DNA from: CAZRIP01 sp964600165 | Lineage (GTDB): Bacteria; Elusimicrobiota; Elusimicrobia; UBA1565; UBA9628 | Direction of reading: 5' to 3' | Assembly (NCBI GenBank): GCA_964600165.1 | Contig: CAZRIP010000069.1 | Coordinates: forward strand, 1-21,679 | Length of the DNA: 21,679 nucleotides | Shown: in pieces, positions 6,868 through 14,122 of the stretch | Numbering within the stretch: position 1 is the stretch's first letter | Layout: each line of letters begins with the position of its first letter | The notes under the pieces: generated by a model | Databases searched by the model: none | What the model was told of the DNA's origin: nothing | Seen by the model: only the letters and a program-made list of their open reading frames with translations | Made by a program: the position numbers and the translations under genes

Positions 6868-7614
6868 GTGTCCCACATCAAAAGCATCCTCAACGAGCTC
6901 TTCACGCTGCAGCGGGCCGATCCTCCGAGCAATAAGGAGAAGGTCGACGCCGGCGCGCTCGAGCATCACGCGATCGAGCTTCACGCCCAAGGCAAGTTCG
7001 ACGAAGCCATCGACGCCTGCATCCACGCGCTGCGACTCAATCCCGGCGAGTCGTCGATCGCCGGCAATCTCGCGTATACGCTCGTCTGCGCCGCCCGCGT
7101 CGACGAGGGCATGATGGTCGTCGAAAAGTCGCTCCAGATCGACCCGCGCGATCCCGTGGCGCTCGTCGCCAAGGGCCGCTGCCTCATGGAGCTCGGCCGC
7201 TACGACGAGGCCGCCTTCATCTACGACGCGGCGTCTTCCCTCGATCCGCGCAACGGCCTCCTCCAGCTCAACAAGGGCATCTGCCTGGTTTATCTCAACA
7301 AGGACGTCGAGGCGCTGCCGTGCCTCGAGGACGCGGTCAAGCTCTTCCCGGGCAAGGCCGAGGCCTGGAGCAAGAAGGGCGAGTGCCTCCGGCGCATGGG
7401 CAACTACGCCCAGGCCCTGCCCGATTTCGATAAGGCGCTTCAGCTCGACTCGTCCGGCGCCGAGGCGTGGTACGGCAAAGGCTTTTGCGAGGAGGCCTTG
7501 GGCAAGGCGGCCGAGGCCATCGTGTCGTACAAGCGCTTCGGCGAGATCGCGCCGCCGCACATGGCCGAGCAGCAGTTCATGGCGCGCCAGAAGGTCCTGG
7601 AGCTCGGCGGCTGA
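6868..7614 (+). CDS. Tetratricopeptide-repeat (TPR) protein
   Basis: The 248-residue protein has no signal peptide and is probably cytoplasmic. After a 30-residue N-terminal helix it is built of about six TPR units with the canonical spacing. Examples are HHAIELHAQGKFDEAIDAC, ALVAKGRCLMELGRYDEAAF, AWSKKGECLRRMGNYAQALP and AWYGKGFCEEALGKAAEAIV. TPRs form a superhelical scaffold for protein-protein contacts; no partner or enzymatic domain is visible. The GTG start lies 8 nt after the -10 hexamer and there is no good Shine-Dalgarno, so translation is probably leaderless. The stop codon TGA forms the loop of a 7-bp GC hairpin (7605-7621). The gene is divergent from the MPYGMAP lipoprotein through overlapping promoters. 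Confidence 0.9.
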   Translation: MSHIKSILNELFTLQRADPPSNKEKVDAGALEHHAIELHAQGKFDEAIDACIHALRLNPGESSIAGNLAYTLVCAARVDEGMMVVEKSLQIDPRDPVALVAKGRCLMELGRYDEAAFIYDAASSLDPRNGLLQLNKGICLVYLNKDVEALPCLEDAVKLFPGKAEAWSKKGECLRRMGNYAQALPDFDKALQLDSSGAEAWYGKGFCEEALGKAAEAIVSYKRFGEIAPPHMAEQQFMARQKVLELGG

Positions 7615-7621
7615 GCCGCCG
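7605..7621 (+). terminator. Possible weak terminator hairpin with the stop codon in the loop
   Basis: CGGCGGC-TGA-GCCGCCG is a perfect 7-bp stem whose 3-nt loop is the stop codon of the TPR gene. The following bases (GCACCGTCTTGATTT) hold only a weak T-rich stretch, so intrinsic termination is uncertain. Confidence 0.35.
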
Positions 7622-7629
7622 GCACCGTC

Positions 7630-7658
7630 TTGATTTATCGGCGGACCGTTGTTACACT
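7630..7658 (+). promoter_or_regulatory. Promoter with extended -10 for the SRPBCC-secA-lnt cluster
   Basis: TTGATT (7630-7635), 17-bp spacer, TACACT (7653-7658) preceded by TGT, an extended -10. Predicted +1 is near 7665, giving a leader of about 80 nt. GGAGGG (7733-7738) lies 7 nt before the ATG at 7746. Confidence 0.6.
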
Positions 7659-7745
7659 ATAGGCAGCCTTCCTCGTGTCGCGCCGTCGACGCTGTCGCCT
7701 GCAGCATACGGTGAAATGTTAAACTGTCTCACGGAGGGTCTCTCT

Positions 7746-8219
7746 ATGTCCAAGACACGGGATATCGACATTCAGATCCTCATCGACAAGTCGGTCGAGT
7801 CCGTTTACGAGGCCTGGCTCAAGCCCGCGCTGCTCGAGCGCTGGTTGACCCATAAGGCGGTCGTCGAAGAGGCCGTCGGGGGAGCCTACGAGTTGTATTG
7901 GGATCCCGAGAATGAGGAAAAGAACAGCACCAAGGGCTGCCGGATCACGGACCTCGTGCCTAACTCCGAGATCAGCTTCAATTGGAAGGGACCCGAGGAA
8001 TACGCCGAGGTGATGGGAGACAAGACGCAGGTCTTCGTCCGCTTCGAGTCGCGCGAGGGCGGGACGTTGCTGCGCTTCGTCCACACCGGGTGGGGCTCCG
8101 GAGTCGAGTGGGAGAGCGCCCGGCGCTGGCAGGCCGAGGCGTGGAAGGAAGCCATCGAGAACTTGAAGAACATGCTGGAGAATACCGACAGGTTCCTGCA
8201 GAACGTGTCGATGAATTGA
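7746..8219 (+). CDS. SRPBCC / AHSA1-like domain protein
   Basis: The 157-residue protein is a single START/SRPBCC-fold domain of the AHSA1 (Hsp90 ATPase activator homologue 1-like) type. It opens with IDIQILIDKSVESVYEAWLK and LLERWLTH, then GGAYELYWDPENE. Strands RITDLVPNSEISFNWKGP and VFVRFESREGGTLLRFVHTG follow, and a long C-terminal helix WQAEAWKEAIENLKNML closes the cavity. Such proteins bind hydrophobic ligands or act as stress or chaperone-associated factors; the ligand cannot be predicted here. ATG 7746 is chosen over the in-frame ATG 7716 because GGAGGG stands at proper distance before it. It lies 4 nt upstream of secA, an unusual partner, and probably supplies the promoter and leader for secA. 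Confidence 0.85.
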   Translation: MSKTRDIDIQILIDKSVESVYEAWLKPALLERWLTHKAVVEEAVGGAYELYWDPENEEKNSTKGCRITDLVPNSEISFNWKGPEEYAEVMGDKTQVFVRFESREGGTLLRFVHTGWGSGVEWESARRWQAEAWKEAIENLKNMLENTDRFLQNVSMN

Positions 8220-8223
8220 CTTC

Positions 8224-10986
8224 GTGATCCAACGAGCCTTTGAAGCCGTCTTCGGGACGTCGAGCGAACGCCGCTTAAAGAAGCTGAGACCACTCCTCGA
8301 GCGCGTCAACGCGCTTGAGGAGGAGGTCAAGGCTCTTACGGACGAGCAGTTCCCCGAAAAAACGGCCGGCCTCAGGAAAAAGATCCAAGAAGAGATCGAG
8401 GCCAAGACCCCGGCCGAGCTGCCGGCCGACGAGACCGAGAAGGAGAAGCTCCTCAAGCAGATCTGGTCGGAGGCGCTCGACGAGGCGCTGCCCGAGGCCT
8501 TCGCGCTCTGCCGCGAGGCCGCGCGCCGCACGATCGGCCTGCGCCACTACGACGAGCAGCTGCTGGGAGGCATGGTCCTGCACAACGGCGGCATCGCCGA
8601 GATGAAGACCGGCGAGGGCAAGACCCTCGTCGCCACGGCCCCCGTCTATCTCAACGCCTTGATGGGGCGCGGCGTCCACGTCGTGACGGTCAACGACTAC
8701 CTCGCCAAGCGCGACTGCGAGTGGATGACCCCCGTCTACCGATTCCTCGGCCTTTCGACCGGCTTCGTCCAGCACGATATTTCCAACGAGGAGCGCCGCA
8801 AGGCCTACGGCAGCGACGTCACCTACGTCACCAACAACGAGGTGGGCTTCGACTATTTGCGCGACAACATGGTCGTGCGCCGCGAGGACCGCGTGCTGCG
8901 ACCGCTCTTCTACGCGATCATCGACGAGGTCGACTCGATCTTGATCGACGAGGCGCGCACGCCGCTGATCATCTCCGGCTCGGCCGAGAAATCGACCGAC
9001 CGCTACGCGATCATCAACCGCATCATCCCGATGATCAACGCGCGCAAGATCACCGAGGAAGAGGAGATCCAAGCCAAGTACAAGGGCGAGGCGCTCGAGA
9101 CGGGCTTCGACGCCATCGTCGACGAGAAGAACCACACCGCCATCCTCACCGAGGAAGGCATCCAGAAGTGCGAGAAGCTCCTCGGCATCCCCAATCTTTA
9201 CGACGACCTGGAAGGCGAGTGGGTCCACCACATCACGCAGGCCCTGCGCGCGCACCATCTCTATCAGCGCGACGTCGACTACGTCGTCAAGGCCGGCGAG
9301 ACCGGGCAGGAAGTCATCATCGTCGACGAGTTCACCGGCCGCCTCATGCCGGGCCGCCGCTGGTCGGACGGCCTGCACCAGGCCGTCGAGGCGAAGGAAA
9401 ATCTCGCTCCTCGCGAGGAGAACCAGACCCTCGCCACCGTCACGTTCCAGAATTTCTTCAAGATCTACAAGAAGCGCGCGGGCATGACCGGCACGGCGAT
9501 GACGGAAGCCGACGAGTTCCTCGAGATCTACGAGGTCGACGTCTGCGAGATCCCGACGCACAACAAGATGGTCCGCAGGGACGACTCGGATTTCATCTAC
9601 CGCACCGAGCGCGAGAAGTACAACGCCATCGTCGCCGAGATCAAGGAGCTCTGGAAGACCGGGCGCCCGATCCTGGTCGGCACGCGCTCGATCGAGAAGT
9701 CGGAAAAGCTCGCCGCGATGCTGCGCCAAGTCGGCATCCCGCACCAAGTCTTGAACGCGAAGTACCACGAGATGGAGGCGCAGATCATCGCGCAGGCGGG
9801 ACGCAAGGGCGCGGTGACGATCGCCACCAACATGGCCGGCCGCGGCACCGACATCTTGCTCGGCGGCAGCCCGCAGGACCCCAAGGAACTCGAGGAAGTC
9901 AAAGCCGTGGGCGGGCTGCACGTCCTGGGCACCGAGCGCCACGACGCGCGGCGCATCGACAACCAGCTGCGCGGCCGCTGCGGCCGCCAGGGCGACCCCG
10001 GCTCCTCGCGCTTTTACCTCGCGCTCGACGACGAGCTGATGCGGCTGTTCGGCTCCGACCGGCTCTCGGGCCTGATGGAGAAGCTCGGCATGACCGAGGG
10101 CGAGGTGATCGAATCCCCGCTCGTCTCCAGGCAGATCGCCAACGCCCAGCGCCGCGTCGAGACCCACAACTTCGACATCCGCAAGCAGCTGTTGGAGTAC
10201 GACGGCGTCATGAACAAGCAGCGCGAGGTCGTCTACAACCTGCGCAACGAGATCTTGGACAACGACTCGATCGCGAGCCAGGTCATGATGATGGTCGAGG
10301 AAGACTTGGACGAGAAGCTCGAGGTCTGCTGCCCGCCCGACGATTATCCCGAGACTTGGGACCTCCCGAGCCTCAAAGCCTACCTCGTGCGCGTTTTCGG
10401 CCTCGACGCCGAGCTCGGCGAGCCGGCCAAGCTCGACCGCGACGAGCTGCGCGCGAGCCTTCTCGAGAAGATCAAGGAGCTTTACGCCCGGCGCGACTCC
10501 GAGTTCGAGGGCTTCAATTTCCGGGAAGTCGAGAAGATGATCCTGCTCCAGATGATCGACAAGTCCTGGAAGGGGCATCTCTACGAGCTCGATCAGCTCA
10601 AGAAGTCGATCGGCTTGGTCGCCTACGGCCAGAAAGACCCGAAGATCGAGTATCAGAAAGAGTCGTTCCGCTATTTCGAGGCGCTGCTCGCGCGCATCCG
10701 CGAGCAAGCCGTCGAGTACGTCTTCAACGTGAAGGCCCCGCGCGTACCGCCGCCGCCGCCCGTGCCGGTGACGCTGCGCCACGAGTCTTCGCCGACCTCG
10801 GGCGCGGACGCTTCCGGCGCGCCCGCCGCGGCGCCCAAGCACAACGGAAAGCAAGAGCCGCATCCGTCGCTGCTCAAGCGCGAGAAGGCCGCGCTGCCCG
10901 AGGTCCAGAAGATCGGCCGCAACGATCCCTGCTACTGCGGCTCGGGCAAGAAGTACAAGAAGTGCCACGGCGTGGTCAAAGCCTGA
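8224..10986 (+). CDS. secA: Protein translocase ATPase SecA
   Basis: SecA is the motor that drives preproteins through SecYEG. The 920-residue protein has the whole family set. Walker A is MKTGEGKT (127-134), after LGGMVLHNGGIAEMKT. Walker B is DEVDSILIDEARTPL (from 234). The preprotein cross-linking region, DEFTGRLMPGRRWSDGLHQA and GMTGTA follow. Motifs of the second helicase lobe are TNMAGRGTDI, GLHVLGTERHDARR and RGRCGRQGDPG. After a Pro/Ala linker comes a C-terminal zinc SEC-C motif CYCGSGKKYKKCH (C903, C905, C914, H915), the SecB/ribosome contact site. Start is a GTG 4 nt after the SRPBCC stop with no clear Shine-Dalgarno, implying coupling. The partner subunit secE is encoded at 21164-21349. 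Confidence 0.98.
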   Translation: MIQRAFEAVFGTSSERRLKKLRPLLERVNALEEEVKALTDEQFPEKTAGLRKKIQEEIEAKTPAELPADETEKEKLLKQIWSEALDEALPEAFALCREAARRTIGLRHYDEQLLGGMVLHNGGIAEMKTGEGKTLVATAPVYLNALMGRGVHVVTVNDYLAKRDCEWMTPVYRFLGLSTGFVQHDISNEERRKAYGSDVTYVTNNEVGFDYLRDNMVVRREDRVLRPLFYAIIDEVDSILIDEARTPLIISGSAEKSTDRYAIINRIIPMINARKITEEEEIQAKYKGEALETGFDAIVDEKNHTAILTEEGIQKCEKLLGIPNLYDDLEGEWVHHITQALRAHHLYQRDVDYVVKAGETGQEVIIVDEFTGRLMPGRRWSDGLHQAVEAKENLAPREENQTLATVTFQNFFKIYKKRAGMTGTAMTEADEFLEIYEVDVCEIPTHNKMVRRDDSDFIYRTEREKYNAIVAEIKELWKTGRPILVGTRSIEKSEKLAAMLRQVGIPHQVLNAKYHEMEAQIIAQAGRKGAVTIATNMAGRGTDILLGGSPQDPKELEEVKAVGGLHVLGTERHDARRIDNQLRGRCGRQGDPGSSRFYLALDDELMRLFGSDRLSGLMEKLGMTEGEVIESPLVSRQIANAQRRVETHNFDIRKQLLEYDGVMNKQREVVYNLRNEILDNDSIASQVMMMVEEDLDEKLEVCCPPDDYPETWDLPSLKAYLVRVFGLDAELGEPAKLDRDELRASLLEKIKELYARRDSEFEGFNFREVEKMILLQMIDKSWKGHLYELDQLKKSIGLVAYGQKDPKIEYQKESFRYFEALLARIREQAVEYVFNVKAPRVPPPPPVPVTLRHESSPTSGADASGAPAAAPKHNGKQEPHPSLLKREKAALPEVQKIGRNDPCYCGSGKKYKKCHGVVKA

Positions 10987-10993
10987 GCCGCGC

Positions 10994-11019
10994 ACATACT
11001 ATGGGCGCCCATAGTATGT
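10994..11019. repeat. Perfect 26-bp palindrome at the secA-lnt junction
   Basis: Half-site ACATACTATGGGC is followed directly by its exact reverse complement. It starts 8 nt after the secA stop and contains both candidate lnt start codons (ATG at 11001 and 11016). It could be a transcription-factor operator, or in RNA an 11-bp hairpin hiding the lnt start. No T-run follows, so it is not an ordinary intrinsic terminator. Confidence 0.85.
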
Positions 11020-12548
11020 ATCCCACCTCGAAGAATCTGCGCCTCGGCGCGCTCGCTTCTTTATCCGGGGTATTGATCGCGCTCTGCATGCCGCGCCCGG
11101 GGCTGTGCTTCCTCGCCTGGGCCGGCCTCGCCCCGCTGATCCTCGCGGTCCGCCGCGACGGCGCGCGGCCCGCGCGCGGCTTCGCGCTCGGGTGGATCGC
11201 GGGATTTTCCTACTACGCCGTCGTCGCGCACTGGATCTACGCCACCTGCCGCTTCGCGGGCACGCCGGCTTGGGTCGGCGTCCTCGCGTGGGCGGCGATG
11301 GGGGGATTTCTCGGCGTCCACTGGGGCTTGGCCGCCGCGCTCGGCGCCTTCGCCGCGGAGCGGCTGCGACCGGAGCGTCGGCCGTGGGGCTGGGCGATCG
11401 TCTGGACGGCGGCCTTCGCCGCCGTATCGGCTTGGGGGCCGCGCCTGTGCGGCGAGCTGCTCGAATACACCCAGTGGCGGCACGTCGCGCTCATCCAGGT
11501 CGCCGCGATCTTCGGCCCGCACGGCTTGGGATTTCTGGTCGCCCTCGTCAACGCGACCTTGGCCGAGGCCTGGGACGCGCCGCTCGAGGACCGCGCGCGC
11601 GCGCCGCGCCTGACGGCCGCCGCCGCCGCCGCGCTTCTGGCGGTCTGCTGGGCCTTCGGCAAGTGGCAGCTCGCGGGCCGCGATTCGGCGGCCGCCGCGT
11701 CGCCGGCCGCGCGCGTCGAGCTGCTGCAGCCGAACGTCGATCAGTACGAGAAGTGGGACGCCCACTCCGCCGACCGGATCATGGCGGGCTTCGAGGACCT
11801 GCTCGCTCTTCCGGCGTCCGCCGCGCCGAGCCTGATCGTCTGGCCGGAATCGTCGATCCCGCGCTGGGTCGACGAGGGCAAGACCATCGAGGAGCCCGCG
11901 CGCTGGAGCCGCAGGCTCGACGCCTTTCAAATGGTCGGCGTGGTCTCGAAAGACGACAGCGCCTCTCACAACGCCGCGTTCCTGATCGGCCCCGACGGCT
12001 CGCTGCGCGGCGGCTACTTCAAGCGGGAGCTCGTGCCGTTCGGCGAGTACGTCCCGCTGAAGTTCCTCAAGCGCTACATCGGCATCCTCGATCAGATGGG
12101 CGACCTGACGCCGGGGCCGGCGCGCCAAGCCCTCTTGGAGACGCCGCTCGGGCTCGCCGGCGTGACGATCTGCTACGAGGCCGTCTTCCCGCGCCTGTCC
12201 CGGCTCGACGCCGCGCGCGGAGCGCGGCTGATCGTCAACATCACCAACGACGGCTGGTATCGGGACACGTGGGGGCCTTACCAGCACTTCTATTTCAACG
12301 TCTTCCGCGCCGTCGAAAATCGGGTGACGATCCTGCGTTCGGGCAACACCGGCATCTCGGCGGTGATCGATCCCTGGGGCGTGATCACGTCGCGCCTGGA
12401 ACTCAACCGGCGCGGGCGCCTCGACGCCGACGTGCCGCTCGACGATCCTTTTCCGGCGCGTTCGTTTTACGCCCGGCACGGAGACTGGTTCGCCGCGCTG
12501 TGCGGGCTCGCGGCGGCGGCCCTTTTCATCCTCGCGTGCGTCGGCTGA
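11016..12548 (+). CDS. lnt: Apolipoprotein N-acyltransferase
   Basis: Lnt adds the third acyl chain to the N-terminal cysteine of lipoproteins in the inner membrane. The protein has an N-terminal multi-helix membrane domain (SLSGVLIALCMPRPGLCFLA through VGVLAWAAMGGFLGVHWGLA and further helices). A periplasmic nitrilase-like domain follows, with the catalytic Glu-Lys-Cys triad: E278 in IVWPESSIP, K336 in GGYFKRELVPFGEYVP and C386 in GVTICYEAVFP. A final membrane helix AALCGLAAAALFILACVG closes it. Size (510 aa) and triad spacing agree with the Escherichia coli enzyme. ATG 11016 is preferred; ATG 11001 would add five residues. Neither has a Shine-Dalgarno and both lie in the palindrome, so coupling to secA is likely. 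Potential clients include the lipoproteins at 5041 and 5795. Confidence 0.95.
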   Translation: MYPTSKNLRLGALASLSGVLIALCMPRPGLCFLAWAGLAPLILAVRRDGARPARGFALGWIAGFSYYAVVAHWIYATCRFAGTPAWVGVLAWAAMGGFLGVHWGLAAALGAFAAERLRPERRPWGWAIVWTAAFAAVSAWGPRLCGELLEYTQWRHVALIQVAAIFGPHGLGFLVALVNATLAEAWDAPLEDRARAPRLTAAAAAALLAVCWAFGKWQLAGRDSAAAASPAARVELLQPNVDQYEKWDAHSADRIMAGFEDLLALPASAAPSLIVWPESSIPRWVDEGKTIEEPARWSRRLDAFQMVGVVSKDDSASHNAAFLIGPDGSLRGGYFKRELVPFGEYVPLKFLKRYIGILDQMGDLTPGPARQALLETPLGLAGVTICYEAVFPRLSRLDAARGARLIVNITNDGWYRDTWGPYQHFYFNVFRAVENRVTILRSGNTGISAVIDPWGVITSRLELNRRGRLDADVPLDDPFPARSFYARHGDWFAALCGLAAAALFILACVG

Positions 12549-13411
12549 TCTTCTCGCCGAAATACTCCGTCGACATCGGGGGGCACGTCTTCCCGACGCG
12601 CAAGTTCGAGCTCGCCGCGCGGCTGCTCGAAGGCAGGGCGCCCTTCGTCGAGCCTGCTGCCGCTTCCAAAGAAGATCTCCTGCTCGCCCACGACGAGGCC
12701 TGGGTCGACAAGGTTCTTTCCTCGCGGATGACGCTCGAAGACGAGCAGGCGATGGAGCTGCCGTTCTCGCCGGAGATCTCCCTCGCCCACCGCCTGGGCG
12801 CCGGCGGCACGGTCATGGCCTGCCGCGACGCGCTCGAGTGCGGCGTCGGCTTGCACTGCGGCGGAGGCTCGCATCACGCCTTCTCCGACCACGGCGAGGG
12901 CTTCTGCGTCGTCAACGACATCGCGATCGGGATCCTCAAGATGCGCGCCGAGCGGCGGATCTCGCGCGCCGCCGTCGTCGACCTCGACGTGCACCAAGGA
13001 AACGGCACGGCCGCGATCTTCGGCGCCGATCCCGACGTTTTCACGTTCTCGATGCATCAAGCGGGCATCTATCCGGTGAAACGGCCGCCGTCCTCCCTCG
13101 ACGTCGATTTGAAGGCGGGCGCGGGCGACGCAGAATACCTCTCGCTGCTCGAGAAGAACTTGCCCTCCGTGTTTGAGGGAGAACCCGAGCTCGTCGTCTA
13201 CCAGGCGGGCGTCGACGGCTACGAGCGCGACGTCTTGGGAGGCTTGAAGCTCACCAAGGCCGGCCTGGCGCGGCGCGACGCGCTCGTGCGCGAGGCCTGC
13301 GCGCGGCGCCGCGTTCCGGTCGCCGTCACGCTCGGCGGCGGCTACGCCGAGGACGCCGGCGAGACGGCGGCGCTTCACGCGCGAACCCTCGAGACCTTTC
13401 TCGTCGCCTGA
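12536..13411 (+). CDS. Histone deacetylase / AcuC-AphA family hydrolase
   Basis: The 291-residue protein is a class I/II HDAC-fold zinc amidohydrolase. Its motifs are GGGSHHAFSDHGEGFCVVND with the tandem histidines H113-H114, VVDLDVHQGNGTA with zinc ligands D151 and H153, QAGVDGYERD with the third ligand D227, and TLGGGYA with the transition-state tyrosine Y270. Bacterial members deacetylate acetyl-CoA synthetase lysines (AcuC), acetylpolyamines or other small amides; the substrate cannot be told from sequence. The GTG start at 12536 gives the usual N-terminus (RRLIFSPKYSVDIGGHVFP) and overlaps lnt by 13 bp, so the gene is translated within the lnt operon. No signal peptide is present, so it is cytosolic. 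Confidence 0.92.
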   Translation: MRRLIFSPKYSVDIGGHVFPTRKFELAARLLEGRAPFVEPAAASKEDLLLAHDEAWVDKVLSSRMTLEDEQAMELPFSPEISLAHRLGAGGTVMACRDALECGVGLHCGGGSHHAFSDHGEGFCVVNDIAIGILKMRAERRISRAAVVDLDVHQGNGTAAIFGADPDVFTFSMHQAGIYPVKRPPSSLDVDLKAGAGDAEYLSLLEKNLPSVFEGEPELVVYQAGVDGYERDVLGGLKLTKAGLARRDALVREACARRRVPVAVTLGGGYAEDAGETAALHARTLETFLVA

Positions 13412-13462
13412 GCGTCGAAAGATCGTTACGAATCGACGATGGCTCCGGCCTCGCCTCATTGT

Positions 13463-13468
13463 TAGGAT
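13463..13468 (+). promoter_or_regulatory. -10 element (TAGGAT) upstream of the VOC gene
   Basis: TAGGAT ends exactly 6 nt before an ATG at 13475, in frame with the VOC protein. No good -35 was found. Predicted +1 is 13475. Confidence 0.45.
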
Positions 13469-13522
13469 TGGGGCATGCCCGATAGCGCAGGCCGCCTCGC
13501 GGCCTCAGGAGAAATCAAACAC

Positions 13523-13999
13523 ATGTCCAGCAAGGTCAAGCCGATCCCCGAAGGTTACCACAACCTCACGCCGTACCTCATCGTCAAGGGCCTGTCCAAG
13601 GCGATCGAGTTCTATAAGAACGCGTTCAGCGCCGTCGAGCGCGAGACGTACCAGGGCCCGGACGGCAAGGTCTATCGCGCCGAGCTGCAGTTCGGCGACT
13701 CGATCCTGATGCTGGCCGAGGAGTATCCCGAGAACGGCGCGTTCTCGCCGATCTCGGCCAAGCCCTCGGACTACGCGCTGTACTTCTACGTCAGCGACGT
13801 CGACTCCGCTTACGCCAAGGCGATCAAGGCCGGCGCGAAGCAGAAGACGCCGATCACCGACCAGTTTTGGGGCGACCGCTACGGCCAGATCGTCGATCCC
13901 TTCGGCTACACTTGGGCGCTGGCGACCCACTTCGAGGACGTCTCGAAGGAAGACCGGAAGAAGCGTATGGAAGAGCAGTTCGCGGCCGCGACCAAGTAG
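13523..13999 (+). CDS. VOC (glyoxalase/bleomycin-resistance, PhnB-like) family protein
   Basis: The 158-residue cytosolic protein is a vicinal-oxygen-chelate fold of the PhnB-like type. It opens PIPEGYHNLTPYLIVKGLSK with AIEFYKNAFSA, then AELQFGDSILMLAEEYP, the interdomain DYALYFYVSDVDSAYAKAIKAG, and the closing WGDRYGQIVDPFGYTWALAT. Members include isomerases, dioxygenases and many uncharacterised proteins; the metal and substrate are unknown. ATG 13523 gives the common family N-terminus (MSSKVKPIPEGYH) and has AGGAG (13507-13511) 11 nt upstream. An in-frame ATG at 13475 lies exactly at the predicted +1 and would add 16 residues, so a leaderless longer form is possible. The gene stands alone, with its own promoter signal and a strong terminator behind it. 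Confidence 0.87.
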   Translation: MSSKVKPIPEGYHNLTPYLIVKGLSKAIEFYKNAFSAVERETYQGPDGKVYRAELQFGDSILMLAEEYPENGAFSPISAKPSDYALYFYVSDVDSAYAKAIKAGAKQKTPITDQFWGDRYGQIVDPFGYTWALATHFEDVSKEDRKKRMEEQFAAATK

Positions 14000-14019
14000 T
14001 CGACCCGAGCCGTTCTGAG

Positions 14020-14058
14020 AAAATCTCGACTTACCCCGGGGTAAGTCGAGATTTTTTT
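14020..14058 (+). terminator. Strong intrinsic terminator, perfect 36-bp palindrome
   Basis: AAAATCTCGACTTACCCC (14020-14037) is followed directly by its exact reverse complement (14038-14055), and the right arm runs into seven T residues (14052-14058). This gives a hairpin of about 16 bp with a 4-nt loop. It ends the VOC transcript and insulates prfB. The A-run on the left arm is only 4 long, so it should work mainly on the plus strand. Confidence 0.92.
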
Positions 14059-14110
14059 CGATCACCAGGAGATCGGTTCGAATAGGCCACCGGGGAGAGC
14101 CGAGTTTTTA

Positions 14111-14116
14111 TAAAAT
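14111..14116 (+). promoter_or_regulatory. -10 element (TAAAAT) for leaderless prfB
   Basis: TAAAAT (5 of 6 matches to the -10 consensus) ends exactly 6 nt before the prfB ATG at 14123; the overlapping TATAAA at 14109 is also possible. No convincing -35 is seen. Confidence 0.5.
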
Positions 14117-14122
14117 GGCTCG

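Noticed and set aside
7716..7745. Upstream in-frame ATG for the SRPBCC gene
   Set aside because: GGAGGG lies inside this extension at the right distance for ATG 7746, and the extra residues are not part of the fold.
8275..10995. A 906-codon open frame on the minus strand opposite secA
   Set aside because: It is a shadow of the codon bias of secA: Asp/Leu/Val/Arg-rich with no domain, and secA is unmistakable on the other strand.
8721..11000. Long plus-strand frame running into lnt from within secA
   Set aside because: The part before about 11000 is arginine/proline-rich out-of-frame secA sequence; only the lnt portion is real.
10987..11020. Intrinsic terminator after secA
   Set aside because: The palindrome has no T-run and contains the lnt start codons, so it is not a normal terminator.
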